From DATAOG01 sp963798075 (GTDB taxonomy: Bacteria; Pseudomonadota; Alphaproteobacteria; Geminicoccales; Geminicoccaceae): DNA of 64,000 nt. This document shows, in pieces, positions 36,992 through 46,001 of this stretch. Position 1 is the stretch's first letter. Each line of letters begins with the position of its first letter. Made by a program: the position numbers and the translations under genes. The notes under the pieces are model-generated. The model saw only the letters and a list, made by a program, of their open reading frames with translations, was not told where the DNA came from and did not search any database. The stretch is taken from assembly GCA_963798075.1 (NCBI GenBank), contig CAWCRU010000033.1, positions 165,321 to 229,320 of the forward strand. The letters are read 5' to 3'.

Positions 36992-38165
36992 AGGTCGGGC
37001 TGCTCACCGCGCACGCCTCGCGCCGCGCCGCGGGCGTCTGGTCCAGCGTCGAGCGCCTCGGCAGGGCCTTGGCCGGGAACGCCGTCGAGGTCGAGGTGTT
37101 CGGCCTCGCCGACGCTTCGGGCGGCGTCGATGATGGGCAGGACGGCGCGCCGCCGCCGAAGCTGCATCGCGTGCTCGGGAGCGCTGCCTTCGGCTATGCG
37201 CCAGGCCTCGCTGCGGCGCTCGAGGCCGGGCGCCTCGAGCTCCTGCACGCCCATGGCATCTGGATGTATCCCTCCCTCGCGAGCCTGAGGTGGAGCAGGC
37301 GAGCCCGCGCGCAGCGACCCTACGTCGTCAGCCCGCACGGCATGCTCGACCCCTGGGCGGTGCGCCACGCCGCCTGGAAGAAGCGGCTGGCCGGGCGCTG
37401 GTTCGAGAATGCCCATCTCGCCGGCGCGGCCTGCCTGCACGCGCTTTCGGCTTCAGAGGCGCGCGCGATCCGCGGCCACGGCCTGCGCAACCCGGTCTGC
37501 ATCATCCCGAGCGGCGTCGATCTGCCGGAGGACGAACCGCGCGCGCCGCCCCGCGTGGGCGGCCGAGGCGGGCGGTCGCCGGGTGCTCCTGTTCCTCGGC
37601 CGGCTGCACCCCAAGAAGGGCCTGCTCGAGCTGGTCCGCGCCTGGGCCGAGGTTCAGGCCGACCGCTCGGCCGCGGCCGCGGGCTGGCTGCTCGTGATCG
37701 CCGGCTGGGATCAGGACGGTCACGCGGCGAGGCTGCGGCGCCTGATCGACGAGCTCGGCCTCGAGGCGATCCGCCTGGTCGGTCCGCAGTTCGGCGACCA
37801 GAAGGCCGCAAGCCTCGCGTTCGCCGACGCCTTCGTCCTGCCGTCGCTCAGCGAGGGGCTGCCCGATGGCGGTGCTGGAAGCCTGGTCCTATGGCCTGCC
37901 GGTGCTGATGACCGATGCCTGCAACCTGCCGGAAGGCTTCGCCGCCGGCGCGGCCTTGCGCACCGAGCCCGAAGTCGTGCCAATGGCCGGAGCCCTGCGC
38001 TGTCTGATGGCGATGTCGGATGCGGACCGTCGGGCGATGGGGGCCCGCGGTCGCGCCCTGGTGCAGGAGCGGTTCGCCTGGCCGCGGGTCGCGCGCCAGA
38101 TGAAGACCGTCTACGAATGGCTGCTGGGCGGCGGGCCGCCGCCGTCCTGCGTCATGACGAGCTAG
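36988..38165 (+). CDS. GT4 glycosyltransferase (two frame changes)
   Basis: The ATG overlaps the previous TGA. N-terminal domain: VGLLTAHASRRAAGVWSSVE, LLHAHGIWMYPSLASLRWSR, YVVSPHGMLDPWAVRHAAWK and VCIIPSGVDLP. One extra base near 37548 and near 37868. Donor domain: VLLFLGRLHPKKGLLELVRA, WLLVIAGWDQDGHAARLRRL, ADAFVLPSLSEGLPDG, MAVLEAWSYGLPVLMTDACN. The SPHGMLDPWA motif is common in GT4 enzymes of exopolysaccharide loci. Confidence 0.8.
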
Positions 38166-38173
38166 GGCGCGCG

Positions 38174-39127
38174 ATGCCCGGCGCGCTCACCGTCGTCATC
38201 CTGACCTGCCAGGAGGAGCACAATCTGCCGGCCTGCCTGGCCAGTCTCCGCGCGCTCGACGCCGACGTGTTCGTCGTCGATTCCGGCAGCACGGATCGCA
38301 CGCTCGAGATCGCGCGCGCGGCCGGCTGCGAGGTGGTGGCGCATCCGTTCGAGAATTACGCCCGCCAGCGCAACTGGGCGTTCGACAACCTCCCGATCGC
38401 GACGCCCTGGACGCTCTGCCTCGACGCGGACGAGCGCCTGACGCCCGAGCTCGCGGCCGAGATCGCCGCCCTGCTCGCCCAGCCCGAAAGCCCGCACGAC
38501 GGCTACATGCTGCGCAAGCGCACCCACTTCATGGGCCGCTGGATCCGGCACGGCGGCCAGTATCCCGCCTGGCACCTGCGCCTCTTCCGCTCCGGTCGCG
38601 GCCGCTGCGAGGACCGGCTCTACGATCAGCATTTCATGGTCCAGGGCAGCATCGGCCGGCTCGCCAACGACTACGTCGACGTGATCACGAGCGACCTTAG
38701 CACCTTCATCGCCCGCCACAACCGCTGGGCCGAGCTCGAAGCCCGGGAGATCCTGGCCGCAACCGGCGCCGCGCTCGCCGCAGCACGCCACGGTGGACGC
38801 GCGGCTCACCGGCACCGCGATCGAGCGCCGCCGCTTCCTTCGCACCCGCGTCTATCAGCGGTTCCCGCTGTTCCTCGGCCGTTCCTGTTCTGGATCTACG
38901 GCTACGTCTTCCGCCTGGGCTTCCTCGACGGCATCGAAGGCCTGATCTTCCACACCTTGCAGCGCTTCTGGTTCCGCTTCCTGGTCGATGCCAAGGTCTG
39001 GGAGCAGCAGCGCGCCCCTTCGCGCATGCGGCAAGCACGGACGCTTAAAGCCGCGGGCGCGGGCGCTGAACCGGCCGTTCACGTGGCAGGCATCGGTCCT
39101 GATGCCGCGCGCACAAACGACCGCTGA
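38174..39127 (+). CDS. GT2 glycosyltransferase, WaaE-like (compensated frame change)
   Basis: 317 residues. GT-A fold: LTVVILTCQEEHNLPACLAS, DVFVVDSGSTDRTLEIARAA, TPWTLCLDADERLTPEL (DAD metal site), HFMGRWIRHGGQYPAWHLRL and DVITSDLSTFIARHNRWAEL. This matches the WaaE/KdtX-type family that decorates lipopolysaccharide or exopolysaccharide. Residues coded by about 38785-38875 are out of frame: the other frame reads TVDARLTGTAIERRRFLRT, implying one extra base and one missing base. A hydrophobic stretch (FLFWIYGYVFRLGFL) follows. Last forward gene of the locus. Confidence 0.85.
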   Translation: MPGALTVVILTCQEEHNLPACLASLRALDADVFVVDSGSTDRTLEIARAAGCEVVAHPFENYARQRNWAFDNLPIATPWTLCLDADERLTPELAAEIAALLAQPESPHDGYMLRKRTHFMGRWIRHGGQYPAWHLRLFRSGRGRCEDRLYDQHFMVQGSIGRLANDYVDVITSDLSTFIARHNRWAELEAREILAATGAALAAARHGGRAAHRHRDRAPPLPSHPRLSAVPAVPRPFLFWIYGYVFRLGFLDGIEGLIFHTLQRFWFRFLVDAKVWEQQRAPSRMRQARTLKAAGAGAEPAVHVAGIGPDAARTNDR

Positions 39128-39160
39128 GCCAGGCAAGCGGCTGCTCCGGGCCGCCCCCCG

Positions 39161-39850
39161 CTAAGGCAGCGTTATGCCGCGGGCGGCCATGATGGTCGCG
39201 AGCGCGGCGCGGTTCTGCGCCACTTGGGGAGCGCTCCTGGCCGCCGAGTAGGCGAGGACGTAGGCGATCTGCCCGGCGAGCGGCTGGGTGTTGGCAAAGG
39301 TGCGGCCGAACCTCCACGCCACGCCAGACTTGAGGGCAACCGGCGTGCCCACGATGGCATTGGCTTTGCTCACGCCATCAAGCAGGATATCCCAGGTTGG
39401 CGTGCCGCTGCGGAAGTCGATCTGGATCAGGTGCCAGGTTGCGGACGCCATCGCATCGCTCGCATGCGTCCAGCCGACCCGCCTGTTGCTGGTGTAATCT
39501 CCGCTGTCCTGAATGACAGCAATGATTTCGTTGGTGAGTGCCCCCGTCGTCGACCCAAGCCCGATTGCTGTGGAAGTATTCGCGTGAGAAATCAGCGCTT
39601 GCCCTGCCGTCGCAGCCGAGATGTTCGCATTTGTCTTGAACACGATGTCGACTGCCGCGATCGCCGGCATCGTCGGGATGCTGACGAAGTCGTTGGCGCC
39701 GTCGAAGCTGAGCCCGGCCGCGGTCCAGGTCGGATCGGACGCGTCTGCGCCGCCGCCGGTGCCCAGCGTGCCGTGGAAACCGCCCACGTAATCGTTGAGC
39801 ACCTGCCCTGCGCCGTCGTCGAAGCGCCACTCGGCGATGAGGCCGGCCGC
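39161..39850 (-). repeat. LamG-module direct repeat, copy 1
   Basis: About 690 bp that align without gaps to 41081-41770 at a constant offset of 1920 bases. By eye there are about 30-40 differences, near 95 percent identity. Similarity stops sharply at the start of the LamG domain (the WRFD region). Confidence 0.85.
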
Positions 39851-40774
39851 GACGATGCCTGCCGTCTCGATCCAGTCCACGTACAGGACGGCTTCTTTGT
39901 AGTCGTCATGGTCCTGCGCCACGACCGCCCGCGAGCCGAGGCCGACGCCATTGCGCTGGAGGGTGAAGGCCATCGCGTTGCCCGACGCCCAGCCCGCGCG
40001 ATCGACGATCTTCTGCACGATCGTCGCCAGGTCCGGCGTGCGCTGGTTAGGGCCGCGGCAGCCGATCGTCCAAGCGCTCGCGCCGCTGCTCTCGGGCAAC
40101 GACCACTCGACCGTGGCCGTCGTCCGCGTCCGACGGGAGATGTCGGCCGCGCCGGTCGTGAACGCCGCCGCGTCGTCGGCATCCTCGCCCTGGATGTCGA
40201 CCACGGCCGCCTCGGTGCCGCCGCCTACAATGAAGATGGCACTCGTGAATTGAACCCAGGCGCTCGCGATCTTGGCCCCCTGGGGGATCTCGACGCCGTC
40301 GAAGCGGAACCCGGCGATGCGGTCGTCCTGGAGGTCGATCGATGGGTCAGAGATTGAGACGATGCCGGAGCTGACGACCTCGCTGGCGTCATCAGCGCTC
40401 GCGGCCACGGCGACGATCGTTGGCGGCGTCGGACCGAATGCGCCGATCAAGCCCGCATCGTCGACGCCCTCGGCCCGAGCCCACTCGGTCAGCAGCCCGT
40501 CCAGGTCGCTGTTGGAGCTGTTGAGCCGCAGCTGGAGCCAGGCGACCAGCCGGTCGTAGAAGTTCGGCGGCACCGTCAGGGAGTGCGCCTCGAGCTCGAC
40601 CTTCATCGCCGCCATCTGGTCGCCGCCGAGGGTGCCGGCCGTGCCGGAGATGGCGCGGAATGCCGCATGGCGCAAGGCCTGTTGCGGGGTCATGTCCTCA
40701 ACCCAGCCCGAAGCGTGTTGCAGCTCGAACACTTGCGCCTCGAGCAGCGCAAGGCGATCCATCGTGGTTGACAC
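39161..40774 (-). CDS. LamG-type protein A: helical N-terminus, beta-sandwich, concanavalin-like C-terminus
   Basis: 537 residues from a GTG at 40774 (AAGGA 7 bases upstream). Residues 1-110 are helical with no known family (LALLEAQVFELQHASGWVED). Residues 110-310 form a beta domain seen in many secreted proteins: GFRFDGVEIPQGAKIASAWV, DIQGEDADDAAAFTTG, TPDLATIVQKIVDRAGWASG and EAVLYVDW. The last 225 residues are a LamG/concanavalin A-like module (LIAEWRFDDGAGQVLNDYVG; TWHLIQIDFRSGTPTWDILL). No signal peptide is visible. The C-terminal module is nearly identical to that of protein B. Confidence 0.7.
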   Translation of the reverse strand: MSTTMDRLALLEAQVFELQHASGWVEDMTPQQALRHAAFRAISGTAGTLGGDQMAAMKVELEAHSLTVPPNFYDRLVAWLQLRLNSSNSDLDGLLTEWARAEGVDDAGLIGAFGPTPPTIVAVAASADDASEVVSSGIVSISDPSIDLQDDRIAGFRFDGVEIPQGAKIASAWVQFTSAIFIVGGGTEAAVVDIQGEDADDAAAFTTGAADISRRTRTTATVEWSLPESSGASAWTIGCRGPNQRTPDLATIVQKIVDRAGWASGNAMAFTLQRNGVGLGSRAVVAQDHDDYKEAVLYVDWIETAGIVAAGLIAEWRFDDGAGQVLNDYVGGFHGTLGTGGGADASDPTWTAAGLSFDGANDFVSIPTMPAIAAVDIVFKTNANISAATAGQALISHANTSTAIGLGSTTGALTNEIIAVIQDSGDYTSNRRVGWTHASDAMASATWHLIQIDFRSGTPTWDILLDGVSKANAIVGTPVALKSGVAWRFGRTFANTQPLAGQIAYVLAYSAARSAPQVAQNRAALATIMAARGITLP

Positions 40775-41080
40775 GGGGCGGTCCTTTAGTGCGGCGGGCC
40801 CACCATGGGGGAGCGCTTCAACAATGGGTTCGGTTTTCGGCTGCTCGACGTCTTCTGTCGGTCGGATTGATCGCGGGCGACCACGCAAACCCCCCTCAAC
40901 ATCACTCCTTGCGCCTCTCGAGCCGCCGCCTTGGTGGCGTGCGTCGCCGCCGCGTTGGCCGAGCATCCCCGGCCGCCGTAGGGGCGGCCCCCTTCTCATG
41001 CCCCAGCGCCCATTCCTTGGCCGCATCCAGCATCGCACCGCTGCTCCCGGGAGGCTTCGGCGTCACAGGGCCGCCAACCG
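40775..41080. other. Gap between the two LamG genes
   Basis: About 305 bp. A reverse-strand open frame of 43 codons (41028 down to about 40900, starting MLDAAKEWALGHEKG and ending in an Arg-rich tail) has a GGGAG upstream, but I do not recognise it. No promoter or hairpin stands out. Confidence 0.4.
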
Positions 41081-41770
41081 CTAGGGTAGCGTGATCCCGC
41101 GGGCGGCCAGGATGGTCGTGAGCGCGGCGCGGTTCTGCGCCACTTGGGGAGCGCTCCTGGCCGCCGAGTAAGCGAGGACGTAAGCGATCTGCCCGGCGAG
41201 CGGCTGGGTGTTGGCAAAGGTGCGGCCGAACCTCCACGCCACGCCAGACTTGAGGGCAACCGGCGTGCCCACGATGGCATTGGCTTTGCTCACGCCATCC
41301 AGCAGTATATCCCAGGTTGGCGTGCCGCTGCGGAAGTCGATCTGGATCAGGTGCCAGGTTGCGGACGCCATCACATCGCTCGCATGCGTCCAGCCGACCC
41401 GCCTGTTGCTGGTGTAATCTCCGCTGTCCTGAATGACAGCAATGATTTCGTTGGTGAGTGCCCCCGTCGTCGACCCAAGCCCGATTGGTGTGGATGTATT
41501 CGCATGAGAGAGCAACGCTTGTCCGGCCGATGCAGCCGAGATATTCGCATTTGTCTTGAACACGATGTCGACTGCCGCGATCGCCGGCATCGTCGGGATG
41601 CTGACGAAGTCGTTGCTGCCGTCGAAGCTGAGCCCGGCCGCGGTCCAGGTCGGATCGGACGCGTCTGCGCCGCCGCCGGTGCCCAGCGTGCCGTGGAAAC
41701 CGCCCACGTAGTCGGTCAGCACCTGCCCCGCGCCGTTGTCAAATCGCCACTCGGCCACGAGGCCGGCCGT
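41081..41770 (-). repeat. LamG-module direct repeat, copy 2
   Basis: Partner of 39161-39850 at about 95 percent identity by eye. Several 60-base lines are identical, for example 41221-41280 against 39301-39360. Confidence 0.85.
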
Positions 41771-42685
41771 GACGATGACCTGGGGCGTGGTCGCGCTCGC
41801 AGAGGTCGAGCGGGCGCTCTCGTTGGTCGCGGCATCGAAGGCGCTGACCTCGTACTGGTAGAGGGTGCCACTCGCGAGCCCGGTGTCCGAGGTGGAGTTG
41901 GTGGGGCTCGTGCCGATCAGGACGTTGTCGCGGTAGATCTTGTATCCGGTCACCGCGACGTTGTCGCTCGAGACATCCCAGGCGAGGTCGATCTGGCTGG
42001 CCGAGACCGCGGTGGCCGCCAGGTTCTGCGGCACGCTCGGGGCCGTGGTGTCGGGGATCGTGGCCGCGGCCGGGGCCGAGCGGGCGCTCTCGTTGGCGGC
42101 CGCATCGAACGCGCTCGCCTCGTATCCGTAGGTTCCGACAGAGAGCCCGCTGTCCGAATAGGCGTTGGTCGGGCTCGTGTCGATCAGGACGTTGTCGCGA
42201 TAGATGTTGTAGCCTGTGACGCCCACGTTGTCGCTCGAGGCATCCCAGGCGAGATCGATCTGCGACGGCGGGACCGCCGTTGCGCTCAGGTTCTGCGGGA
42301 CGCTCGGTGCCTCGGTGTCGGCCGCCGATTGCGTGGTCGCGCTGTCGGGGACCGAGCGCGCGCTCTGGTTGCTCACCGCATCGATCGCGCTGACCTCGTA
42401 CTCATAGGTGGTGGCAGCATCGAGGCCCATGTCGGCGTAGGCGTTCGTCGGGCTCGTACCGACCAGCACGTCGTCGCGATAGACTTTGTAGCCCGCCACC
42501 GCGACGTTGTCGCTCGAGGCATCCCAGCTGAGGTCGATCTGCGAAGACGAGATCGCCGTCGCACTCAGGTTCTGCGGGATGCTCGGGGCCTCGGTGTCGC
42601 CGATCGGTCCGGCGCCGGTCTGGCGCGGCCCGCGCGGGCTGATGCCGAGGCCGCTGCTCTGGCGTTCCAGTGAGAGAGAGGTCAT
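41081..42685 (-). CDS. LamG-type protein B: three fibronectin type III domains plus concanavalin-like C-terminus
   Basis: 534 residues. After a 30-residue leader without a signal peptide come three FnIII domains (about residues 33-122, 125-215 and 218-305), each opening APSxPQNLSATA and carrying SQIDLSWDASSDNVAV and GYKVYRDDVLVGTSPTNAY. The C-terminal 225 residues are the LamG module shared with protein A (LVAEWRFDNGAGQVLTDYVG; RRVGWTHASDVMASATWHL). FnIII plus LamG fits an extracellular carbohydrate-binding role, perhaps on the polysaccharide made next door; the export route is unknown. Confidence 0.75.
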   Translation of the reverse strand: MTSLSLERQSSGLGISPRGPRQTGAGPIGDTEAPSIPQNLSATAISSSQIDLSWDASSDNVAVAGYKVYRDDVLVGTSPTNAYADMGLDAATTYEYEVSAIDAVSNQSARSVPDSATTQSAADTEAPSVPQNLSATAVPPSQIDLAWDASSDNVGVTGYNIYRDNVLIDTSPTNAYSDSGLSVGTYGYEASAFDAAANESARSAPAAATIPDTTAPSVPQNLAATAVSASQIDLAWDVSSDNVAVTGYKIYRDNVLIGTSPTNSTSDTGLASGTLYQYEVSAFDAATNESARSTSASATTPQVIVTAGLVAEWRFDNGAGQVLTDYVGGFHGTLGTGGGADASDPTWTAAGLSFDGSNDFVSIPTMPAIAAVDIVFKTNANISAASAGQALLSHANTSTPIGLGSTTGALTNEIIAVIQDSGDYTSNRRVGWTHASDVMASATWHLIQIDFRSGTPTWDILLDGVSKANAIVGTPVALKSGVAWRFGRTFANTQPLAGQIAYVLAYSAARSAPQVAQNRAALTTILAARGITLP

Positions 42686-43119
42686 CGATCAGGGCCTTCG
42701 ATCGTCCAAGGGGACTTCCAGTTGCGGCAAGGGCCGGGAGCCGGACACCATCAGCGGGCGGGATGTCGGGACGCCAGGCGCGTCACGCCAGGAGCGCTGA
42801 ACGGGGTGGCGCATCTCGGCTCTTGTATGCCGCTTTTTTACCTGGCCGTCAAGGTTTATGTTCCTATTTCCTCTTCTCTATTCCCTCTCTCTGGCGACAG
42901 GCTTCATCTGGTGGTCGCCGTCGGACCGTGCGCCTGTCTCACCGGAAGCCGCCGCCGACGCTCGGGAAGGCGTGCCGTAACTCCCCGCGCCGCTCCCCGC
43001 CGACTTCGGTGGTCGACCCTGGGAGCCAGGGGCGCGGAACGGGTGCATCCCCGGACCCTCGAACGCCGGCTGCCCGGTCGGAGTGGCGCAAGCCTGTGGC
43101 GGAGCCCTCGCGTTTGCGC
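42686..43119. other. Non-coding stretch upstream of the 43.2-kb gene
   Basis: About 430 bp between the divergent protein B gene and the promoter at 43120. It contains an AT-richer patch (42825-42890) that could hold the promoter of the reverse-strand gene. No supported gene. Confidence 0.4.
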
Positions 43120-43148
43120 TTGAACAAATTCCTAGATCGCTGTAGAAT
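43120..43148 (+). promoter_or_regulatory. Sigma70-type promoter
   Basis: TTGAAC at 43120-43125 and TAGAAT at 43143-43148 with the ideal 17-base spacer, the best consensus match seen in the window. The predicted start near 43155 leaves a 65-base leader before the gene at 43222. Confidence 0.6.
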
Positions 43149-43221
43149 GGCGCCCGGCCCCCTCCGGCCGCCATCGGCGCGCGCCCGAGGGGCCGCAGAA
43201 CCCGACGATGAGGACCTGCGC

Positions 43222-43768
43222 ATGAGCGGCATGACGAATCCCAGGGCCGAGGCGAGCCGGCGCAATGGCGCCCGCTCGCGCGGACCGGTCACCGCCGAAG
43301 GTCGGGCGTCTTCGGCGCGCAACGCGCTCAAGCACGGGCTGCGGGCGAGCAGCGTCCTGGTGCTGGGCAACGAGGACGAGAGCGGCGTTCCTGACCCTCG
43401 CCGCGGCGCTCCGCGAGGAGCTGGCACCCGCCGGCCCGCTGCAGGAGCATCTTGCCGGTCAGATCGCGCTCGCCATCTGGCGCGCCCGCCGCTCCGAGCG
43501 CATTGAGACGGAGCTGTTCAACTTTTATCTGGAGAAGGATCGGCCCCACGGTCAGCTGGTGCCGGACTTCGGGCTGCTCGTGATCCGGGATCGCAATGGC
43601 GCGCGCGCCCTCGATACCCTGCTGCGCTATCGTGGCTCGGTCCAGACCGAGCTGTTCCGGGCGCTCGCTGCCCTGAAGGCGCTCCAGGCCGAGGCGGCCA
43701 CGACGGCCCCGCAGCCGCAGCTCCTGCCGCCGGCCGCTGCTACCAAACGAACCCAAGAGCCGCTCTGA
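43222..43768 (+). CDS. Conserved small protein of unknown function (one frameshift)
   Basis: Starts MSGMTNPRAEASRRNGARS, then RGPVTAEGRASSARNALKHG, an N-terminal motif found in many uncharacterised proteins of high-GC proteobacteria. An extra base near 43383 (after GNEDES) shifts the frame. The rest reads AFLTLAAALREELAPAGPLQ, LAGQIALAIWRARRSERIE, RDRNGARALDTLLRYRG and TELFRALAALKALQAEA, a helical domain that follows the same N-terminus in the family. Joined length is about 181 residues. No function is known to me. Confidence 0.6.
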
Positions 43769-44111
43769 GCCTCGCCTTCGGGCCATTTGCCCGCAGGCGC
43801 GGCGCCGGCCAAGCTGCTCCGACCAGGGGGCAATCCTGCGGCCGTGCCCGCATCGCCCGCCTCGCCGAGGCGGCCGGGCCGGCAGGCCGTTGCCCTCGTC
43901 CATCGAGGCATCAAGGCTCCGGGGGCTCCATCTTGCCGGTCTGATCAACGCCGCGGCCGAAGTGCCCCCTCCTGCCGCTGACCCAAACTCCCATGCGTCA
44001 CTCCGTCCGGCAGCCCTCGACACGACCTCGCTTTGCCGCTAAAGATGGCTTGAGCTTAACAGCGAAGACTTGCCGGCTGAACGAGGCGCAGGAGGGGGTT
44101 GAAAAGGCGAC
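43769..44111. other. Non-coding stretch
   Basis: About 340 bp between two forward genes. Short frames show no homology. A GAGGCGCAGGAGGGGG run before 44112 can serve as the ribosome site of the next gene. Nothing else stands out. Confidence 0.4.
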
Positions 44112-45350
44112 ATGGCAAATAGCGATGCCGGGAACAATCGCGTCTTACGCGTCGGCATGATCGGATGCGGAGAGATCGCCTACTACTCGACGGGGCCGGC
44201 GATCCGAGCGTCGCGCAGCGTCGAGATGGTCGTCGCGATGGACCCGCTGCCCGAGATCGCCAGGTCGTTCGGTGAGACTTTCCAGACCCGGCATACGACC
44301 TCGCTCGAGGACGTTTTGAGCGATCCTCGGGTCGACGCCGTCGTGATCTCGGCGCCACACTTCCAGCACGAGCCGCTGACGATCAAGGCGGCCGCCGCCG
44401 GCAAGCATGTGATGTGTGAAAAGCCGATCGCCTGCAACCTGCAACAGGCCGATCGGATGATCGAGGCCTGCAAGAACGCCGGCGTGCTGCTCGGGGTCAA
44501 CATGGTTGGCCGCTACGACCGCGGCACCATCACCGCCAAAGGACTGATCGACCGCGGCGTGATAGGGGACTTCATCGGCTGGCACCTTCACCTGGTGCAG
44601 AACAAGCCGGACAGCTATTGGAGCGGTGGCTACACCGGTCGCGTGCAATCGACGTGGCGACGCTCCTGGCGCGAGGCGGGTGGCGGCATATTGATGATGA
44701 ATGTGCTCCACGAGCTCGACCGCGTCCGGTTCATTACGGGTTGCGAGATCGCGCATGCCTCGGCGGAGCTGGCAACATTCCGTCGCAATATCGAGGTCGA
44801 AGACCATATTGCAGTGAATTATCGATTTGACAATGGCGCGATCGGCACGGTGACCGCGAGCTCCTGTGCGCATGGCAATCGCAGCCACGGCGTGCGCATC
44901 TTCGGCAGCCATGGTCAAATCGATTTTCTTGGCGGCGAGCTGCCCATAGATGCGATGATGCGGCGCGTTCTTAGCAAGCAGGGTCTCCAAGACATCAACC
45001 GCGACAAGATTGCATCGGTCTTGCGGAGATGGAGCCTCAAAGTCTTTACGACCAAGGCCGGCGATGGTCTCAAAGCCAATCGTTGGAACAGGATTTGGCT
45101 GCGGGGCGGGACCAGCCCCCGTCGGGCCTATGTCGAGAGATTCGCCGACGCGGTGTTTGCCGGAACAGTTCCCGACATTCCAGGCGAAGAAGGGCGGCGG
45201 GTGCTCAAGAGCGTCTTGCTGGCCTATGATTCCGCCAAAGCCGAGCGCAGCGACCCGGTTACGCTGCTGCCTCGGCAAGCTTCCGACACGGTGCTCCCGC
45301 CTCCCCCGATCCGTCCCCACAGAACCTTGCCGTCATCGAGCCTCCTGTAG
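44112..45350 (+). CDS. Gfo/Idh/MocA-family oxidoreductase
   Basis: 412 residues. Rossmann fold with VGMIGCGEIAYYSTGPAI, VDAVVISAPHFQHEPLTIKA, and the hallmark KHVMCEKPIACNLQQADRM. The C-terminal domain has WRRSWREAGGGILMMNVLHE (conserved Lys/His-type catalytic region) and GTVTASSCAHGNRSHGVRIF. NAD(P)-dependent oxidation or reduction of a sugar is likely. It sits between the polysaccharide locus and the polyene operon. GC is a little lower than in its neighbours. A role in nucleotide-sugar supply for the polymer is inference. Confidence 0.85.
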   Translation: MANSDAGNNRVLRVGMIGCGEIAYYSTGPAIRASRSVEMVVAMDPLPEIARSFGETFQTRHTTSLEDVLSDPRVDAVVISAPHFQHEPLTIKAAAAGKHVMCEKPIACNLQQADRMIEACKNAGVLLGVNMVGRYDRGTITAKGLIDRGVIGDFIGWHLHLVQNKPDSYWSGGYTGRVQSTWRRSWREAGGGILMMNVLHELDRVRFITGCEIAHASAELATFRRNIEVEDHIAVNYRFDNGAIGTVTASSCAHGNRSHGVRIFGSHGQIDFLGGELPIDAMMRRVLSKQGLQDINRDKIASVLRRWSLKVFTTKAGDGLKANRWNRIWLRGGTSPRRAYVERFADAVFAGTVPDIPGEEGRRVLKSVLLAYDSAKAERSDPVTLLPRQASDTVLPPPPIRPHRTLPSSSLL

Positions 45351-45943
45351 ATCGAGGTCGGCCTGCTGCTCAGAGCAGGAGCCGCACCCGATCGGCGTGC
45401 CTTGCGATGACGGCATTGGTCGCAGCGAGCCGCAATCGGGCCCCGCTCGTCCGCGCGGCCTGGATGCTGCCGACCCTCGGCGTCCCATCGCTCTGATCGA
45501 GGATCGGCCCTGGCGAGCGCTCAAGCCGGGCATCACCGACCCCAGGCTTTTCATGCCCGACCAGATCGCGTGCCGCGCGGGCGTGCGGCAAGGTCGAGCA
45601 GTTGTGTCCAGAGTCTTTCCGCAAGACGGGTGACGGTTGCGGTCGTGGGAGCGCCTTCTCGGACCGCTGCTAGCTGTGGTTGCTGTGAAGGCTGTTCATC
45701 CGGGGAAGCCCGGTCAGGCTGTCGGTTGCGAGCCTGCCAGCGCTGTTCGGGAGATCACCCGGGGCGGGGTCAGCCGAACACTGCCCCTCCGGCTGCGGCG
45801 AGCCTCCCTCGCCCACCGATCGCTTGCCGCGCCGCCCGCCCCACCTGCGCCGGCCATTCTGTCATCAGAACCACAAATCGGCACCGATATACCCGGCCGG
45901 GCGTCCCACAACTCTTGATGTAAACGCCGCGGGGGGAAAATTA
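45351..45943. other. Non-coding stretch before the aryl polyene operon
   Basis: About 600 bp. Several short open frames on both strands (for example 45370-45624 reverse) have neither recognisable domains nor good codon use. It may contain the degraded end of an older gene; I could not identify one. Confidence 0.4.
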
Positions 45944-45977
45944 GGGTTTTAGATTGCGCAGGATCGAGGTAAAACCC
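45944..45977. promoter_or_regulatory. Inverted repeat upstream of the polyene operon
   Basis: GGGTTTTA at 45944-45951 and TAAAACCC at 45970-45977 are perfect complements separated by 18 bases, in an AT-rich patch 25 bases before the first gene. The size fits an operator for a dimeric regulator or a leader hairpin. Confidence 0.45.
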
Positions 45978-46001
45978 ACAACCTCGAATTGGGACAGGGC
46001 C

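Noticed and set aside
40900..41028. 43-codon reverse ORF between the LamG genes
   Set aside because: Plausible start signal but no homology, and its Arg-rich tail is typical of chance frames in GC-rich DNA.
45370..45624. Reverse ORF of 84 codons upstream of the polyene operon
   Set aside because: No recognisable domain, no ribosome site and poor codon pattern.
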